Of a stretch of DNA of 64,000 nucleotides, positions 1 through 8,767 are shown piece by piece. A program made the position numbers and the translations under genes. The stretch comes from Thermoplasmatota archaeon (GTDB taxonomy: Archaea > Thermoplasmatota > E2 > DHVEG-1), in the NCBI GenBank assembly GCA_016930995.1, contig JAFGFQ010000045.1, positions 1 through 64,000 on the forward strand, read 5' to 3'. The first letter of the stretch is position 1; every line of letters starts with the position of its first letter. The notes beneath the pieces were generated by a model, which was given only the letters and a program-made list of their open reading frames with translations, was not told where the DNA came from and did no database searches.

Positions 1-1
1 T

Positions 2-439
2 GACCCTTCCTATTATGTCAGCTGCCCATCGAAAACCGATGCGTCCGTAGCACCACCACAGGACGAAAACCTTTTCGTTCTCGTACCAGTCGCAGCAGGT
101 CTACCAGACACGCAAGAAACCCGGGAGAAGTATTTTGCGAAGGTCATGGATCATCTCGAAACACTCACTGGAGAGAACATCAAGGACAAACTGGTGGTTA
201 AACGACTGTTCGCCCATCAGGATTTCACACAACAATATCATGCGTATAAAGGCACTGCTCTTGGTCTGGCACATACCTTGGGGCAGACCGCGGTCTTCCG
301 CTCCTCCCATAAAAGTAAAAAGGTAAAAGGGCTGTATTACACTGGACACTACACACACCCTGGGATTGGTGTACCCATGGTTATCATCTCGTCTCAAATC
401 GTCGCTTCGGAGATTAGGAACACATATGATCATCGATAA
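2..439 (+). CDS. crtI: Phytoene desaturase, C-terminal part (cut by window start)
   Basis: The reading frame is open from base 2 and ends in TAA at 437-439, so only about 145 C-terminal residues are visible. It reads DPSYYVS, then NLFVLVPVAAGLPDT, then GTALGLAHTLGQTAVFR and GLYYTGHYTHPGIGVPMV, which is the conserved end of CrtI-type FAD-dependent carotenoid desaturases (the GxGVPM segment closes the FAD site). The family converts phytoene toward lycopene at the membrane. The stop codon lies inside the start of the next gene, so the two are co-transcribed. A fuller product name (desaturase or isomerase) cannot be decided without the N-terminal part. Confidence 0.9.
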   Translation, partial: DPSYYVSCPSKTDASVAPPQDENLFVLVPVAAGLPDTQETREKYFAKVMDHLETLTGENIKDKLVVKRLFAHQDFTQQYHAYKGTALGLAHTLGQTAVFRSSHKSKKVKGLYYTGHYTHPGIGVPMVIISSQIVASEIRNTYDHR

Positions 440-1319
440 AACATTCTTTTCTATCTTTCGCAAAGGAAGTCGTACCTACTTTTACAGTAGCATTTTTTTT
501 CCAATGCATATACGAAGGGAAGTATTCATCCTGTATGGGTTTGTCAGGAAAACCGATAATTACGTTGATGTCATCCCACAGGACCGTGACGGCTTTTATA
601 AGTTCAAAGAAAAATACTATCAGGCAAAACAAGGCAAAGAAACTGGGGATATCGTCATTGATTCGTTCGTCCGTTTAGCAGAAAAAAAGAAATTTCAGGA
701 TGAATGGATCGAGGCGTTCCTTCATTCCATGGAGATGGATTTAACAAAGCAACGCTATGAGACCATCGATGAGGTGCTGGAGTATATCTACGGGTCCGCG
801 GAAGTCATTGGTCTGATGATGGCAAAAATTATCGGACTGCCAAACGAATCCTTTGAACATGCCAAGTACCTCGGACGAGCAATGCAATATATTAACTTTA
901 TCAGGGATATCGCTGAGGACCTTGATCTTGGCCGGGTCTATTTCCCCCAAACCGATTTACAGAAACACGGCTTGGAGAACCTCACCTATGAACATGTCAA
1001 AGAGCATCCGGATCGATTCACGCATTTTCTTCAGACCCAGCTTGATCGATACTGCCACTGGCAGGAACAGGCAGAGGAAGGATACCACTTCATCCCAAAA
1101 CGATACCTGATATCTATCAAAACCGCATCGGAGATGTATCATTGGACCGCAGAACAAATAGCGCAACATCCCTTCATCGTCTACGACATGAAAGTAAAAC
1201 CGATGATATCAAAAATCCTCCTTACCGTGGTTTCCAATCTCGTCAACACGATAGGAACAAAATACGAAACATCCTTTTGTCATGAAGCCGCCAAAGACAA
1301 ACAAAATTCTTCAGAGTAG
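426..1319 (+). CDS. crtB: Phytoene synthase (squalene/phytoene synthase family)
   Basis: A 297-residue protein starting at ATG 426, which overlaps the crtI stop by 14 bases; an upstream in-frame ATG at 366 would add residues derived from the crtI frame and is less likely. Two aspartate motifs of trans-isoprenyl head-to-head synthases are present: RKTDNYVD (D44, D48; Asn replaces the second Asp of the usual DDxxD) and NFIRDIAEDLDLGRVYFP (D161, D165). These bind the Mg-diphosphates of two GGPP molecules that are condensed to phytoene. Together with crtI it indicates C40 carotenoid synthesis, a possible retinal source for the heliorhodopsin at 4555. No lycopene cyclase or carotene dioxygenase is seen in the window. 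Confidence 0.92.
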   Translation: MIIDKTFFSIFRKGSRTYFYSSIFFPMHIRREVFILYGFVRKTDNYVDVIPQDRDGFYKFKEKYYQAKQGKETGDIVIDSFVRLAEKKKFQDEWIEAFLHSMEMDLTKQRYETIDEVLEYIYGSAEVIGLMMAKIIGLPNESFEHAKYLGRAMQYINFIRDIAEDLDLGRVYFPQTDLQKHGLENLTYEHVKEHPDRFTHFLQTQLDRYCHWQEQAEEGYHFIPKRYLISIKTASEMYHWTAEQIAQHPFIVYDMKVKPMISKILLTVVSNLVNTIGTKYETSFCHEAAKDKQNSSE

Positions 1320-1324
1320 TTCCT

Positions 1325-2305
1325 ATGAATGGATTTGTCAAGCCTCGAATCGTAATTAGTAAATGTATCGAATTTGAATTTTGTCGGTATAATGCTCAGA
1401 TAATCCGCAGTGACATTGTCAGTAGAATGAAACCACATGTCGAGTTCCTTCCTGTATGTCCTGAGGTCGAAATAGGATTAGGCATACCTCGTGACCCAAT
1501 CCGTATCGTTGAAAAACAATCGAAAAAATATCTAGTTCAACCAAATACTGGCCGTGACGTCTCTGAAGATATGAAAAGATTTGCGGAGCGATTTCTTTCC
1601 AACCAAAAAGATATTGATGGTTTTCTCTTAAAATCCCAATCACCCTCCTGTGGAACACGTGACGTGAAGATTTACCCTGCAGTGATGCACTCAGCAGCGA
1701 TACGACGAGAGGCGGGTTTTTTTGGAGAACATGTACTTAAGAATTTTACTTTTTTAGCAATCGAAGATGACATGCGTTTACACAATCCAGTTATACGAGA
1801 GCATTATTTTACGAAAATTTTTATGTTCGCTAGATTCCGCAAGATAAAACAAGTAGGATTATTACGCCCGCTACTTCGATTTCATACTGAAAATAAATTT
1901 TTACTTATGGCATACAGTCAAAAGGAGCTACGGAACCTTGGCAACATCCTTGCAAATCAAGATAAACAACCACTGCCAGGGGTCTTTTCAGAATACGAGC
2001 AACATCTTCATAATGCATTTTTCAAAGCACCGCGGTATACATCCCAAATCAACGTCCTCAATCACGTGTTTGGGTATGTCTCCCAGGATCTCAAAGAAAC
2101 TGAAAAACAGTTCTATGCAGGGCTTTTACAAAAATTTCGTGGTGGTCAGATTCCTCTTAGTGTCATAATAAATCTTGTGAGGTCCTGGGCGATACGATTT
2201 AATCAACCATATCTTCTCCCGCAGACCTTTTTTGAACCATATCCTGATGAATTGTTCGATACTGAATCGATAAAAGCAAGTAATGTGAGAGATTTCTGGA
2301 AATGA
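1325..2305 (+). CDS. DUF523-DUF1722 (TudS/YbgA-like) fusion protein
   Basis: 326 residues. The N-terminal DUF523 module has its conserved cysteines at C14 (SKCIEFEFCRYN), C45 (LPVCPEVEIGLGIPRDP) and C109 (SQSPSCGT). Characterised DUF523 proteins (TudS type) use three such cysteines to hold a 4Fe-4S cluster and desulfurate thiouracil or 4-thio-UMP. The C-terminal half (about 185-320) matches DUF1722, including a YxxxPQxFFxPYP ending; in bacteria DUF1722 (YbgA) is often next to photolyase. It starts 5 bases after crtB and overlaps uvsE by 4 bases (ATGA), so its context is pigment and UV repair. Loss of sulfur from thio-pyrimidine photoproducts or tRNA-derived s4U is an inference. Confidence 0.85.
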   Translation: MNGFVKPRIVISKCIEFEFCRYNAQIIRSDIVSRMKPHVEFLPVCPEVEIGLGIPRDPIRIVEKQSKKYLVQPNTGRDVSEDMKRFAERFLSNQKDIDGFLLKSQSPSCGTRDVKIYPAVMHSAAIRREAGFFGEHVLKNFTFLAIEDDMRLHNPVIREHYFTKIFMFARFRKIKQVGLLRPLLRFHTENKFLLMAYSQKELRNLGNILANQDKQPLPGVFSEYEQHLHNAFFKAPRYTSQINVLNHVFGYVSQDLKETEKQFYAGLLQKFRGGQIPLSVIINLVRSWAIRFNQPYLLPQTFFEPYPDELFDTESIKASNVRDFWK

Positions 2306-3195
2306 AAATAGGCTATCCCTGCATCAACCGGTCTCTTAGCTGTAAAGGCAATCGGACATTCCGTTTAAAATCGTATTCAGAGGAAAGACTGCAGCAGACG
2401 ATACAAAATAATCTTGATTGCTTATCTCGCATATTACATTTTAACCTTGATCATAAGTTGCTCTTTTTTAGGATCTCCTCTGATTTGATTCCGTTCGCGT
2501 CTCATCCCATTTGTACCTATCCCTGGCAGAAGAAATTTCAGAATCGATTTGAGGAACTTGGCCGGTTCATCATGAAAAATGATATGCGCATCTCGATGCA
2601 TCCTGATCAGTTTGTCGTACTTAATACTCTCCAAGACATTGTCTTTAAACGCAGCGTCGCAGAGTTAGCATATCATACCGAGATTCTCGATTTAATGAAA
2701 CTGGATGCAACTGCAAAAATTCAGCTTCATGTAGGCGGCGTGTACGGTGATAAAGTAAAAAGTATAGAACGTTTTGTTAAACGTTTTCAAACGTTAAACA
2801 CCCCGCTCAAACGTAGACTTGTGGTTGAGAATGATGAAAAAAGCTACAGTATCCAGGATTGCCTCCGGATTCATAAAAAAATCAGAATCCCGATTCTCTT
2901 TGATTATTTTCATCATACTTTACTGAATGGTCAGGAGTCACTTACCTACGTGTTAGAAGCCTGTAAAAAAACCTGGGGGCGGAGAGACGGGATTCCGATG
3001 GTTGATTATAGTTCACAGAAACCTCATATAGTACGAGGTTCCCATGCAGAGCATCTCAATCCTACTGATTTTAAAGATTTTCTCCATTGCTCACGACCGT
3101 ATGATTTCGATATCATGTTGGAAATTAAAGATAAAGAAAAAAGCGCGATACAGGCTCTCCAAATGATTGAAAATGACCCTTGTATAATCCGCTAG
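2302..3195 (+). CDS. uvsE: UV DNA damage endonuclease UvsE/UVDE
   Basis: 297 residues with the UVDE TIM-barrel pattern: MKIGYPCIN at the N-terminus, FFRISSDLIPFASHP (about 55-70), ISMHPDQFVVLN (about 100), QLHVGGVYGDK, RLVVENDEKSYS and ILFDYFHHT. The His, Glu and Asp residues in these strands coordinate the metal ions of the active site in the family. The enzyme nicks 5' of UV photoproducts as an alternative to photolyase or nucleotide excision repair. Its start overlaps the stop of the DUF523-DUF1722 gene, so the two are translationally coupled. Confidence 0.93.
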   Translation: MKIGYPCINRSLSCKGNRTFRLKSYSEERLQQTIQNNLDCLSRILHFNLDHKLLFFRISSDLIPFASHPICTYPWQKKFQNRFEELGRFIMKNDMRISMHPDQFVVLNTLQDIVFKRSVAELAYHTEILDLMKLDATAKIQLHVGGVYGDKVKSIERFVKRFQTLNTPLKRRLVVENDEKSYSIQDCLRIHKKIRIPILFDYFHHTLLNGQESLTYVLEACKKTWGRRDGIPMVDYSSQKPHIVRGSHAEHLNPTDFKDFLHCSRPYDFDIMLEIKDKEKSAIQALQMIENDPCIIR

Positions 3196-3214
3196 AGTTA
3201 AAGAGGGATGACCC

Positions 3215-3670
3215 ATGAATAAAAAGGATAGGAAAAAACGAATACAACAATTAATTGAATCTCAACGGTTCGCTGTGATTGCAACCGAAAATAATAGAAA
3301 ACCCTACATGAATCTTGTTGCGTTTGCTTCAACAGATGATTTAAGGGTTTTTATATTTTCAACGAAACAAGATACACAAAAATACCTGAATATCACTGAA
3401 AATAACAACATCGCTGTACTGATAGATAACCGTCAAAATACTCCCGCTGATCTTTCTAATGCAGTCGCAGTCACCGCATATGGAACTGCCTATGAGACCA
3501 AAAATCAGAAGAAAGAATATCAACAATTATTACTACGGAAACATCCTGATCTTGCTGCCTTTCTTGACGATCCTTCGTGTGTGCTTATCGAAATTCGTGT
3601 ACGTAGCTATCAGGTTGTTGAACAATTCGAGAACGTCAATGTTGTTAAAATGACCGATAGGGAAAACTAA
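3215..3670 (+). CDS. Pyridoxamine 5'-phosphate oxidase-family (PPOX) protein
   Basis: 151 residues folding as a split-barrel flavin-binding domain: QRFAVIATENNRKPYMNLV near the start, FIFSTKQDTQKYLNI and NIAVLIDNR following, as in FMN/F420-binding PPOX proteins. Substrate is not evident. It lies 19 bases after uvsE and is preceded by a GAGGGATGA ribosome-binding region, so it probably closes the crtI-to-uvsE transcription unit. It could be an FMN or F420 oxidoreductase or a flavin-binding sensor; nothing in the sequence decides. Confidence 0.8.
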   Translation: MNKKDRKKRIQQLIESQRFAVIATENNRKPYMNLVAFASTDDLRVFIFSTKQDTQKYLNITENNNIAVLIDNRQNTPADLSNAVAVTAYGTAYETKNQKKEYQQLLLRKHPDLAAFLDDPSCVLIEIRVRSYQVVEQFENVNVVKMTDREN

Positions 3671-3787
3671 TTTGTTTCAAAGAGGAGAAAACAGTAAAAA
3701 AACTAGAATTCTTCTATCAACCTGTCCTTTTTAAATAATGTCATCCTCTACTTTTTTTATTATCTTTCATTGAAATTTTCCCTTGTA

Positions 3788-4429
3788 TTAGGGAACGTGG
3801 AGTTCATAGCCCCGACGAATCAAGGGAGTATTTATCAACGCACGAATGAAGTCTAGTGGAGGGAATTGTTCTTTGTATCCTAACACCGCAACGTAATCCC
3901 CACCTTTCTGGTACGGATCCCAATAAAAAACATAGTACGTTCCCCAGAGATAGAGCGTCTCATCAAATCCAGGGCCCCGATAGTATGATTTGCCCCCGAA
4001 CGGCTCATAGAACTCCTCGCGGGGGCTCCCTGGTGGTGCGTCCTGTTTGACGATGACACCATAACCATGTGGTATCTCAAAAGGCAGGGTTTGGTTTGGG
4101 GGTGGAAGTCCTGGTCCTACTAACGCAAACCATGGAGTAAAATTCGCATAAAAACCACCACAGACCGGCACAATTACCTCAAGAAACACCCGCAATGGTT
4201 TATTTGTTATTGTAAAACTATAAACATCAATGTCGGTTGATGGGGTCACCCAGTCGGTTTGAAGCCAGGAATACACAGCGATTGATTGGGTAATTGATTT
4301 TCGAACTTGAAACGGTTTCTTAATAGTTGAGTCACGGCGTTCTAAATATGGTACGTGGGCAAGGGCTGAAGGAAGAAGGAAAAGAAAAACCAATAGGAAA
4401 GCCCACAAGGCTAACATAATTTTTTTCAT
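3788..4429 (-). CDS. Secreted protein of unknown function
   Basis: About 213 residues from ATG 4429, beginning MKKIMLALWAFLLVFLF with a Sec signal peptide ending near SALAHVP. The mature part is rich in Pro, Tyr and Trp and contains EFYEPFGGKSYYRGPG and LWGTYYVFYWDP; no catalytic motif is recognised. The start was chosen because a TATA box at 4453-4464 places transcription start close to 4433, giving a nearly leaderless mRNA; longer in-frame starts (4450, 4477) precede that point. The gene is divergent from the heliorhodopsin gene and interrupts the light-related cluster. Confidence 0.7.
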   Translation of the reverse strand: MKKIMLALWAFLLVFLFLLPSALAHVPYLERRDSTIKKPFQVRKSITQSIAVYSWLQTDWVTPSTDIDVYSFTITNKPLRVFLEVIVPVCGGFYANFTPWFALVGPGLPPPNQTLPFEIPHGYGVIVKQDAPPGSPREEFYEPFGGKSYYRGPGFDETLYLWGTYYVFYWDPYQKGGDYVAVLGYKEQFPPLDFIRALINTPLIRRGYELHVP

Positions 4430-4452
4430 ATGATAAATGAAGAAAGACATCC

Positions 4453-4464
4453 TATTTAAATATT
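4453..4464 (-). promoter_or_regulatory. TATA box for the secreted protein gene
   Basis: A/T palindrome AATATTTAAATA (minus strand) about 24-30 bases upstream of ATG 4429, the archaeal spacing for near-leaderless transcription. Confidence 0.5.
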
Positions 4465-4554
4465 TTTTATCTTGCATTTAATGAAAAATCTTCCGGAAAG
4501 CAGATAAAGCCGTTCTGAAATATCAGATTGGAGTAATTGAGGGAGATTTGACCT

Positions 4555-5472
4555 ATGTCTGAAATTAAAATTATGTGCCCAAAATGCCGCCATCAATTCA
4601 CCACCAAGGGTGCCCCAAATGAAAAAATATATGTGACCTGCCCATCCTGTAAAACCTATGGCACGTTCACTATCCCTGCAGGCATTTGCGATCCAAATAA
4701 AATAGAATGTTTTACCGATACCGGTGATGCGCGTTTTAAGAAATTACGAATCTTTAATGCCGTTATGGGCGTTATCCATCTGATCCAAGGTTTCCTCATG
4801 CTCATATTGAGCAATGCATTTACCCTTCCTTTGACCTATACTCATCCAGAGTATAACGCTGTAACAAACACGATAAGCCCTGTGTCTGAAACCTTTTTTG
4901 ATGTGCAGATTGGTCCCCTGGTCGCCTTATTCCTATTTTTGTCAGCAACCGCTCATATCCTGCTCTCAACTGTCCTTTACCCATGGTATGTAAAAAACTT
5001 AAAAAACCATATAAATCCTGCCCGGTGGTACGAATATTCTTTTAGCGCGTCATTGATGATTTTCCTTATCGCAATGCTTGTTACCATCTATGATATCGGA
5101 ACATTGCTTGCGCTATTTACTTTAACAGCGGTTATGAACCTTATGGGTTTGATGATGGAACTGCATAACCAAACCACGACGAAAACAAACTGGACATCCT
5201 ACAATATCGGATGTATCGCAGGCTTTATCCCCTGGGTCGTCATCTTCATCCCCCTGGTTACTGCAGGCTCCGTACCAGATTTTGTCATAGCGATATTCAT
5301 TACAATCGCGGTGTTTTTCAATCTGTTTGCTGTGAACATGTTCCTCCAGTATAAAAAAATCGGAAAATGGAAAGAATATCTTTATGGGGAACGAATGTAT
5401 ATTGTTCTGAGTCTTGTCGCAAAATCAGCACTTGCCTGGCAGGTCTTTGCTGGGACGCTTCGACCAATGTAA
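4555..5472 (+). CDS. Heliorhodopsin with N-terminal zinc ribbon
   Basis: 305 residues. Residues 7-33 form a zinc ribbon (C8, C11, C29, C32: CPKC and CPSC). From about residue 62 follows a seven-helix membrane protein with the heliorhodopsin signatures ARWYEYSFSASLMIFLIAM (E160 at the position of the heliorhodopsin counterion) and YIVLSLVAKSALAWQVFAGT (K290 as retinal Schiff-base lysine). In heliorhodopsins the N-terminus is cytoplasmic, so the zinc ribbon would face the cytosol and could transmit the light signal to a partner or nucleic acid. Function of the family is sensory or enzyme-modulating rather than pumping; the partner here is unknown. A GAGGGAG ribosome-binding site precedes the ATG. 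The carotenoid and UV-repair genes upstream fit a light-response locus. Confidence 0.93.
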   Translation: MSEIKIMCPKCRHQFTTKGAPNEKIYVTCPSCKTYGTFTIPAGICDPNKIECFTDTGDARFKKLRIFNAVMGVIHLIQGFLMLILSNAFTLPLTYTHPEYNAVTNTISPVSETFFDVQIGPLVALFLFLSATAHILLSTVLYPWYVKNLKNHINPARWYEYSFSASLMIFLIAMLVTIYDIGTLLALFTLTAVMNLMGLMMELHNQTTTKTNWTSYNIGCIAGFIPWVVIFIPLVTAGSVPDFVIAIFITIAVFFNLFAVNMFLQYKKIGKWKEYLYGERMYIVLSLVAKSALAWQVFAGTLRPM

Positions 5473-5521
5473 AAATTCTCATCTCCTTTCTTTCATTTTT
5501 TAAAAAAATCATCTTTTGGTT

Positions 5522-6445
5522 TTATAAGTTACAGACTTCAGAACCATTTTCCGAACAAATCTGTATGGTGCATTCAATGATATTGTATTTCTTCAATAGA
5601 TAATCGTTTATTTTCGAGATGACCTCTTCTTGTTTATCCTGAAGTTTAACCTGATTGAGTTGCACATGTGCTGAGAATACGAGCATATCTGGAGTAATCG
5701 ACCAGAGATGAACGTTGTGAAGTTTCTGTATTTCTGAGAAATTCTCTTTGAGGTCATTAGATATCATATCAATATCAAGACCTTTTGGGGATGTCTCTAG
5801 GAGTATTCGGGTTGAGTCTTTTAGAACTCCCCATGCCCAGAATAGGATAATACCAGAGATACCAATACTGACTAATGGGTCGATAAACGTCCAACCTGTA
5901 GATATGATAACAAGAGCAGCAATCACGATCCCAATTGATGATATCGCATCAGCAAACATATGATAAAAAATACTTTTAATATTCAGATTTTCTTTATGCG
6001 CTCCTCTTAAAATGAGAATGCTTACGATATTTACTGCCAAGCCGACAAATGCGATAGATAGCATCTCCAGACCAAAGATTTCTATAGGATAAAGAAGACG
6101 CAGGATCGCTTCATACACGATGATGCCAACGATAACAAGCAGGAATAACCCATTGACGAACGCAGCTAAGACTTCAGCCCGGTACAATCCAAATGTCCGA
6201 TGATGACACGGTGGCTTACGTGCGATAATGATTGCAACCAGGCCAATAATCAAAGCAAAGACATGCGTGAACATATGTCCAGCATCGCTTAACAACGCCA
6301 CACTATTGGTAAGGTATCCTCCGATAAGTTCAACGACCATCACAATGAGAGTAATAGAAAGTGAAAGAACCAGCTTTTTTTGTTCAACATGACGATATTC
6401 AAAAAGATGCTCAGAAAAGGCTTTTTGTATTGAGTTATTTGTCAT
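5522..6445 (-). CDS. Cation diffusion facilitator (CzcD-like zinc/metal efflux)
   Basis: 307 residues, six transmembrane helices and a cytosolic C-terminal domain. Metal-site motifs are in helix 2 (LLSDAGHMFTH, the HxxxD pattern) and helix 5 (YHMFADAISS). The segment CHHRTFGLYRAEVLAAFVNG is typical of CzcD/ZnT proteins. The family exports Zn2+ and related ions in exchange for protons. Convergent with the heliorhodopsin gene and 19 bases downstream of the kinase gene on the same strand, so possibly co-transcribed with it. Confidence 0.92.
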   Translation of the reverse strand: MTNNSIQKAFSEHLFEYRHVEQKKLVLSLSITLIVMVVELIGGYLTNSVALLSDAGHMFTHVFALIIGLVAIIIARKPPCHHRTFGLYRAEVLAAFVNGLFLLVIVGIIVYEAILRLLYPIEIFGLEMLSIAFVGLAVNIVSILILRGAHKENLNIKSIFYHMFADAISSIGIVIAALVIISTGWTFIDPLVSIGISGIILFWAWGVLKDSTRILLETSPKGLDIDMISNDLKENFSEIQKLHNVHLWSITPDMLVFSAHVQLNQVKLQDKQEEVISKINDYLLKKYNIIECTIQICSENGSEVCNL

Positions 6446-6464
6446 AGGAACTATCTTCTCTTCT

Positions 6465-8351
6465 TTACTGTTTTCTTTTTTCTTTATGAATGATATTTGT
6501 ATCCTTTGAGTTACTTTTGATTGTTTGGACCGATTTGTATGGAAGGGTGAACCGGAATATATTCCCTGTTGTATCTTCGCGGTCTATCCAGATTTTTCCC
6601 CCATGGGAGAGAACAATACCCCGGGCAATGGCTAGCTTTAAGCCCAGGTCGCTTATCATTTGATCTTCTTTAGTCTGTCCTTGGTAGAACATATCAAAAA
6701 TTTTCTTCTGTTTCTCTTGGGGTACCCTTCGCCCAGCGTCTTGTATTTCAAATAATAGGTCATCTGCTTCTGAATGAGCCCGTATTGCTATCATTGATTT
6801 TTCTGGAGATGAGACGATTGCATTATAGAGGAGGTTTGTTATCACCTGGTTCATCCGATTCTTGTCGATTGAAATGTCAGTGATCCCTTCGAGGATTTCA
6901 TTTTGTATTGCAATTTGTTTTTTATCTGCCTCTTGTTGCATCCTCTCTACCACGTCAAGAACCAACGTTTTGATGTTTGTTTTCTCAAGAGTAAATTTCA
7001 TCATTCCAGATTCAAGATGGGTGACATCAAGAGCATCTTGCATGAATCGATCCATCTGAGTTGCGTTTGATACAATAATATCAAGGCCTTTTCTCTGATC
7101 TTCGTTTATAGGACCAAGGCTGTTCATGAGTAATACCTCACTATATCCCTTGATAGTGGTTAATAATCCTCGAAGTGTATGGGTTGTGATGTCAAAGAAA
7201 TCAGATTTCGCACGATTAAGTTTCTTTAACTTCACATTTTGCTGCTCTGTTTTCTTCTGAGTTTTTTGAAGTTTCTCCAGTTCGATGTGTAACTCTCCAA
7301 TACTTCGTTTACACTCATTAAGTCTCTTTTTTAGTAGTGTGTTTTGTTTTGATATTTCAATGGTTCGCTCTTGGACCTCCTTCTCCAACCAATAATGTGC
7401 CTTGTGCAGTTCCCCCTCGATTTTTTTCCGTTCAGTGACATCCTCCATAGTCGTATTGATCGTAGTGACATCACCTGATTCATTAAAATTTAAGAAATCA
7501 TTTATGACAAACACACGTGTTTGTCCGTTTTTTGTTTTATAGGTTCGTTCATGTCCACCCGTATATGGATTTTTACTTTTGATTTTCTCCTTGAAAGATG
7601 ATTTTGCGATTTCTTGTTCATCATGCTGGATGTAGTTAAAAATCGATGTTCCAGTCACCTCTTCTTTCGTATATCCTAGCACTTGGCACCATTTTTCGTT
7701 CACATTCGTAATCGTTCCATCTGGCGATAACGTATGATAGGGAACTGGAGCTTTCTCATAGAGTTGTTTGAATTTCTCCTCTGATGTCCGTAAAGAATGC
7801 TCCATCTGTTTGTTTTGAGAGTTGTCCTTGATTATCCCAATAGATCCAATCGCATTTCCGATATGATCCTTAAGCACACTCAGAGAAAGGCTCACATCGA
7901 TACATTTGTTATCTTTCCGTAACATTTTTGTTTCCAGATGGTACTGGATGCCTTTCTGTCTGATATTTTCTGATCGTATCTTCTTCCATTCCTCTGGAGG
8001 GTAGAGATACTTCACTGGTTTCATCATAAGATCTTCCCGGTTCATCCCAAGAAGTTTTTCTGTGTACGTATTCCAATGGACAATCCGTTCATTCTCATTC
8101 GTAAGCATGATAGCAACCGCGGAATTATCAAAGATAATCCTGTATTTTTCGATGGGATCTCCAATATCTATTGTGGGTATATCCTGTTGTTTGTGAGTCC
8201 GTAAAATAGTGAAAATAGATTCAAGAGGATCGTTTCCAGATCCTTCTGCTATTATTGTTTTTCGTTCAACTGCAGAGTAGCTTTGAAGCTTTCCTCGTCG
8301 TTCTTCTTCCCGTAATATTCGTATGATGTCATCCTCGCAATCGTTTTTCAT
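6465..8351 (-). CDS. PAS-domain sensor histidine kinase with degenerate ATP-binding motifs
   Basis: About 628 residues from ATG 8351, chosen because GGAGG lies 6 bases upstream; ATG 8357 touches that site directly. Order: N-terminal peptide IIRILREEERRGKLQ shared with two other proteins here, two PAS domains (about 70-190 and 190-315, each with a PAC-like tail), a coiled coil (about 315-390), a HisKA-like dimerisation helix with HTLRGLLTTIKGY, and a HATPase domain. The G1 box is DAGRRVP and the G2 box DLGLKLAIA where kinases normally have DxGxGI and GLGLGL, so ATP binding may be weakened. No transmembrane segment, hence cytosolic sensing. No response regulator adjoins it. Confidence 0.85.
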   Translation of the reverse strand: MKNDCEDDIIRILREEERRGKLQSYSAVERKTIIAEGSGNDPLESIFTILRTHKQQDIPTIDIGDPIEKYRIIFDNSAVAIMLTNENERIVHWNTYTEKLLGMNREDLMMKPVKYLYPPEEWKKIRSENIRQKGIQYHLETKMLRKDNKCIDVSLSLSVLKDHIGNAIGSIGIIKDNSQNKQMEHSLRTSEEKFKQLYEKAPVPYHTLSPDGTITNVNEKWCQVLGYTKEEVTGTSIFNYIQHDEQEIAKSSFKEKIKSKNPYTGGHERTYKTKNGQTRVFVINDFLNFNESGDVTTINTTMEDVTERKKIEGELHKAHYWLEKEVQERTIEISKQNTLLKKRLNECKRSIGELHIELEKLQKTQKKTEQQNVKLKKLNRAKSDFFDITTHTLRGLLTTIKGYSEVLLMNSLGPINEDQRKGLDIIVSNATQMDRFMQDALDVTHLESGMMKFTLEKTNIKTLVLDVVERMQQEADKKQIAIQNEILEGITDISIDKNRMNQVITNLLYNAIVSSPEKSMIAIRAHSEADDLLFEIQDAGRRVPQEKQKKIFDMFYQGQTKEDQMISDLGLKLAIARGIVLSHGGKIWIDREDTTGNIFRFTLPYKSVQTIKSNSKDTNIIHKEKRKQ

Positions 8352-8767
8352 ATGCATCCTCCAGGTTTAAAAAACGATATGGTCACATTTGACCTACACT
8401 GGTCAGTAGCATAAAATGAATACATAATGCTCATATAGTGTCCCATCCGTGTTGTTATAAAAAAGTAAACATTTTTTGGTATAAAACTATTTGGCTAGAT
8501 ATTTTTATTCATATCACGGTCAGTACTAGCAGAGGAACATTTTGCGTTCAAGGGTGGTTGTTTTTTTTTAGGATAGTAATAAGTAAATTGATATTTCTTA
8601 CAAATGAAGGAATCATTCCTTTTCCCATGATTTGTTTGAAAAATGCATTCACTTCGAGAAACACTTTGTTTTTTTCTAGGAGGAAGTAATTTCGGGATAA
8701 GACAAGATGAAATCACTTCAGAAAACCTTATATAGCGTATATCTTGTTAATGAATATAGGGGTATAT
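8352..8767. other. Divergent intergenic region
   Basis: 416 bases between the divergent kinase and C25 peptidase genes. It is AT-rich and has no open frame with coding character. The only clear signals are the promoter of the peptidase at its right end and the GGAGG ribosome-binding site of the kinase at its left end. Confidence 0.5.
8727..8735 (+). promoter_or_regulatory. TATA box for the C25 peptidase gene
   Basis: CTTATATAG about 26 bases before an expected transcription start near 8757, leaving a short leader with AGGGG ahead of ATG 8768. Confidence 0.5.

Noticed and set aside
366..425. Upstream start of phytoene synthase
   Set aside because: These codons overlap the conserved crtI C-terminus in another frame and do not align with CrtB; ATG 426 fits.
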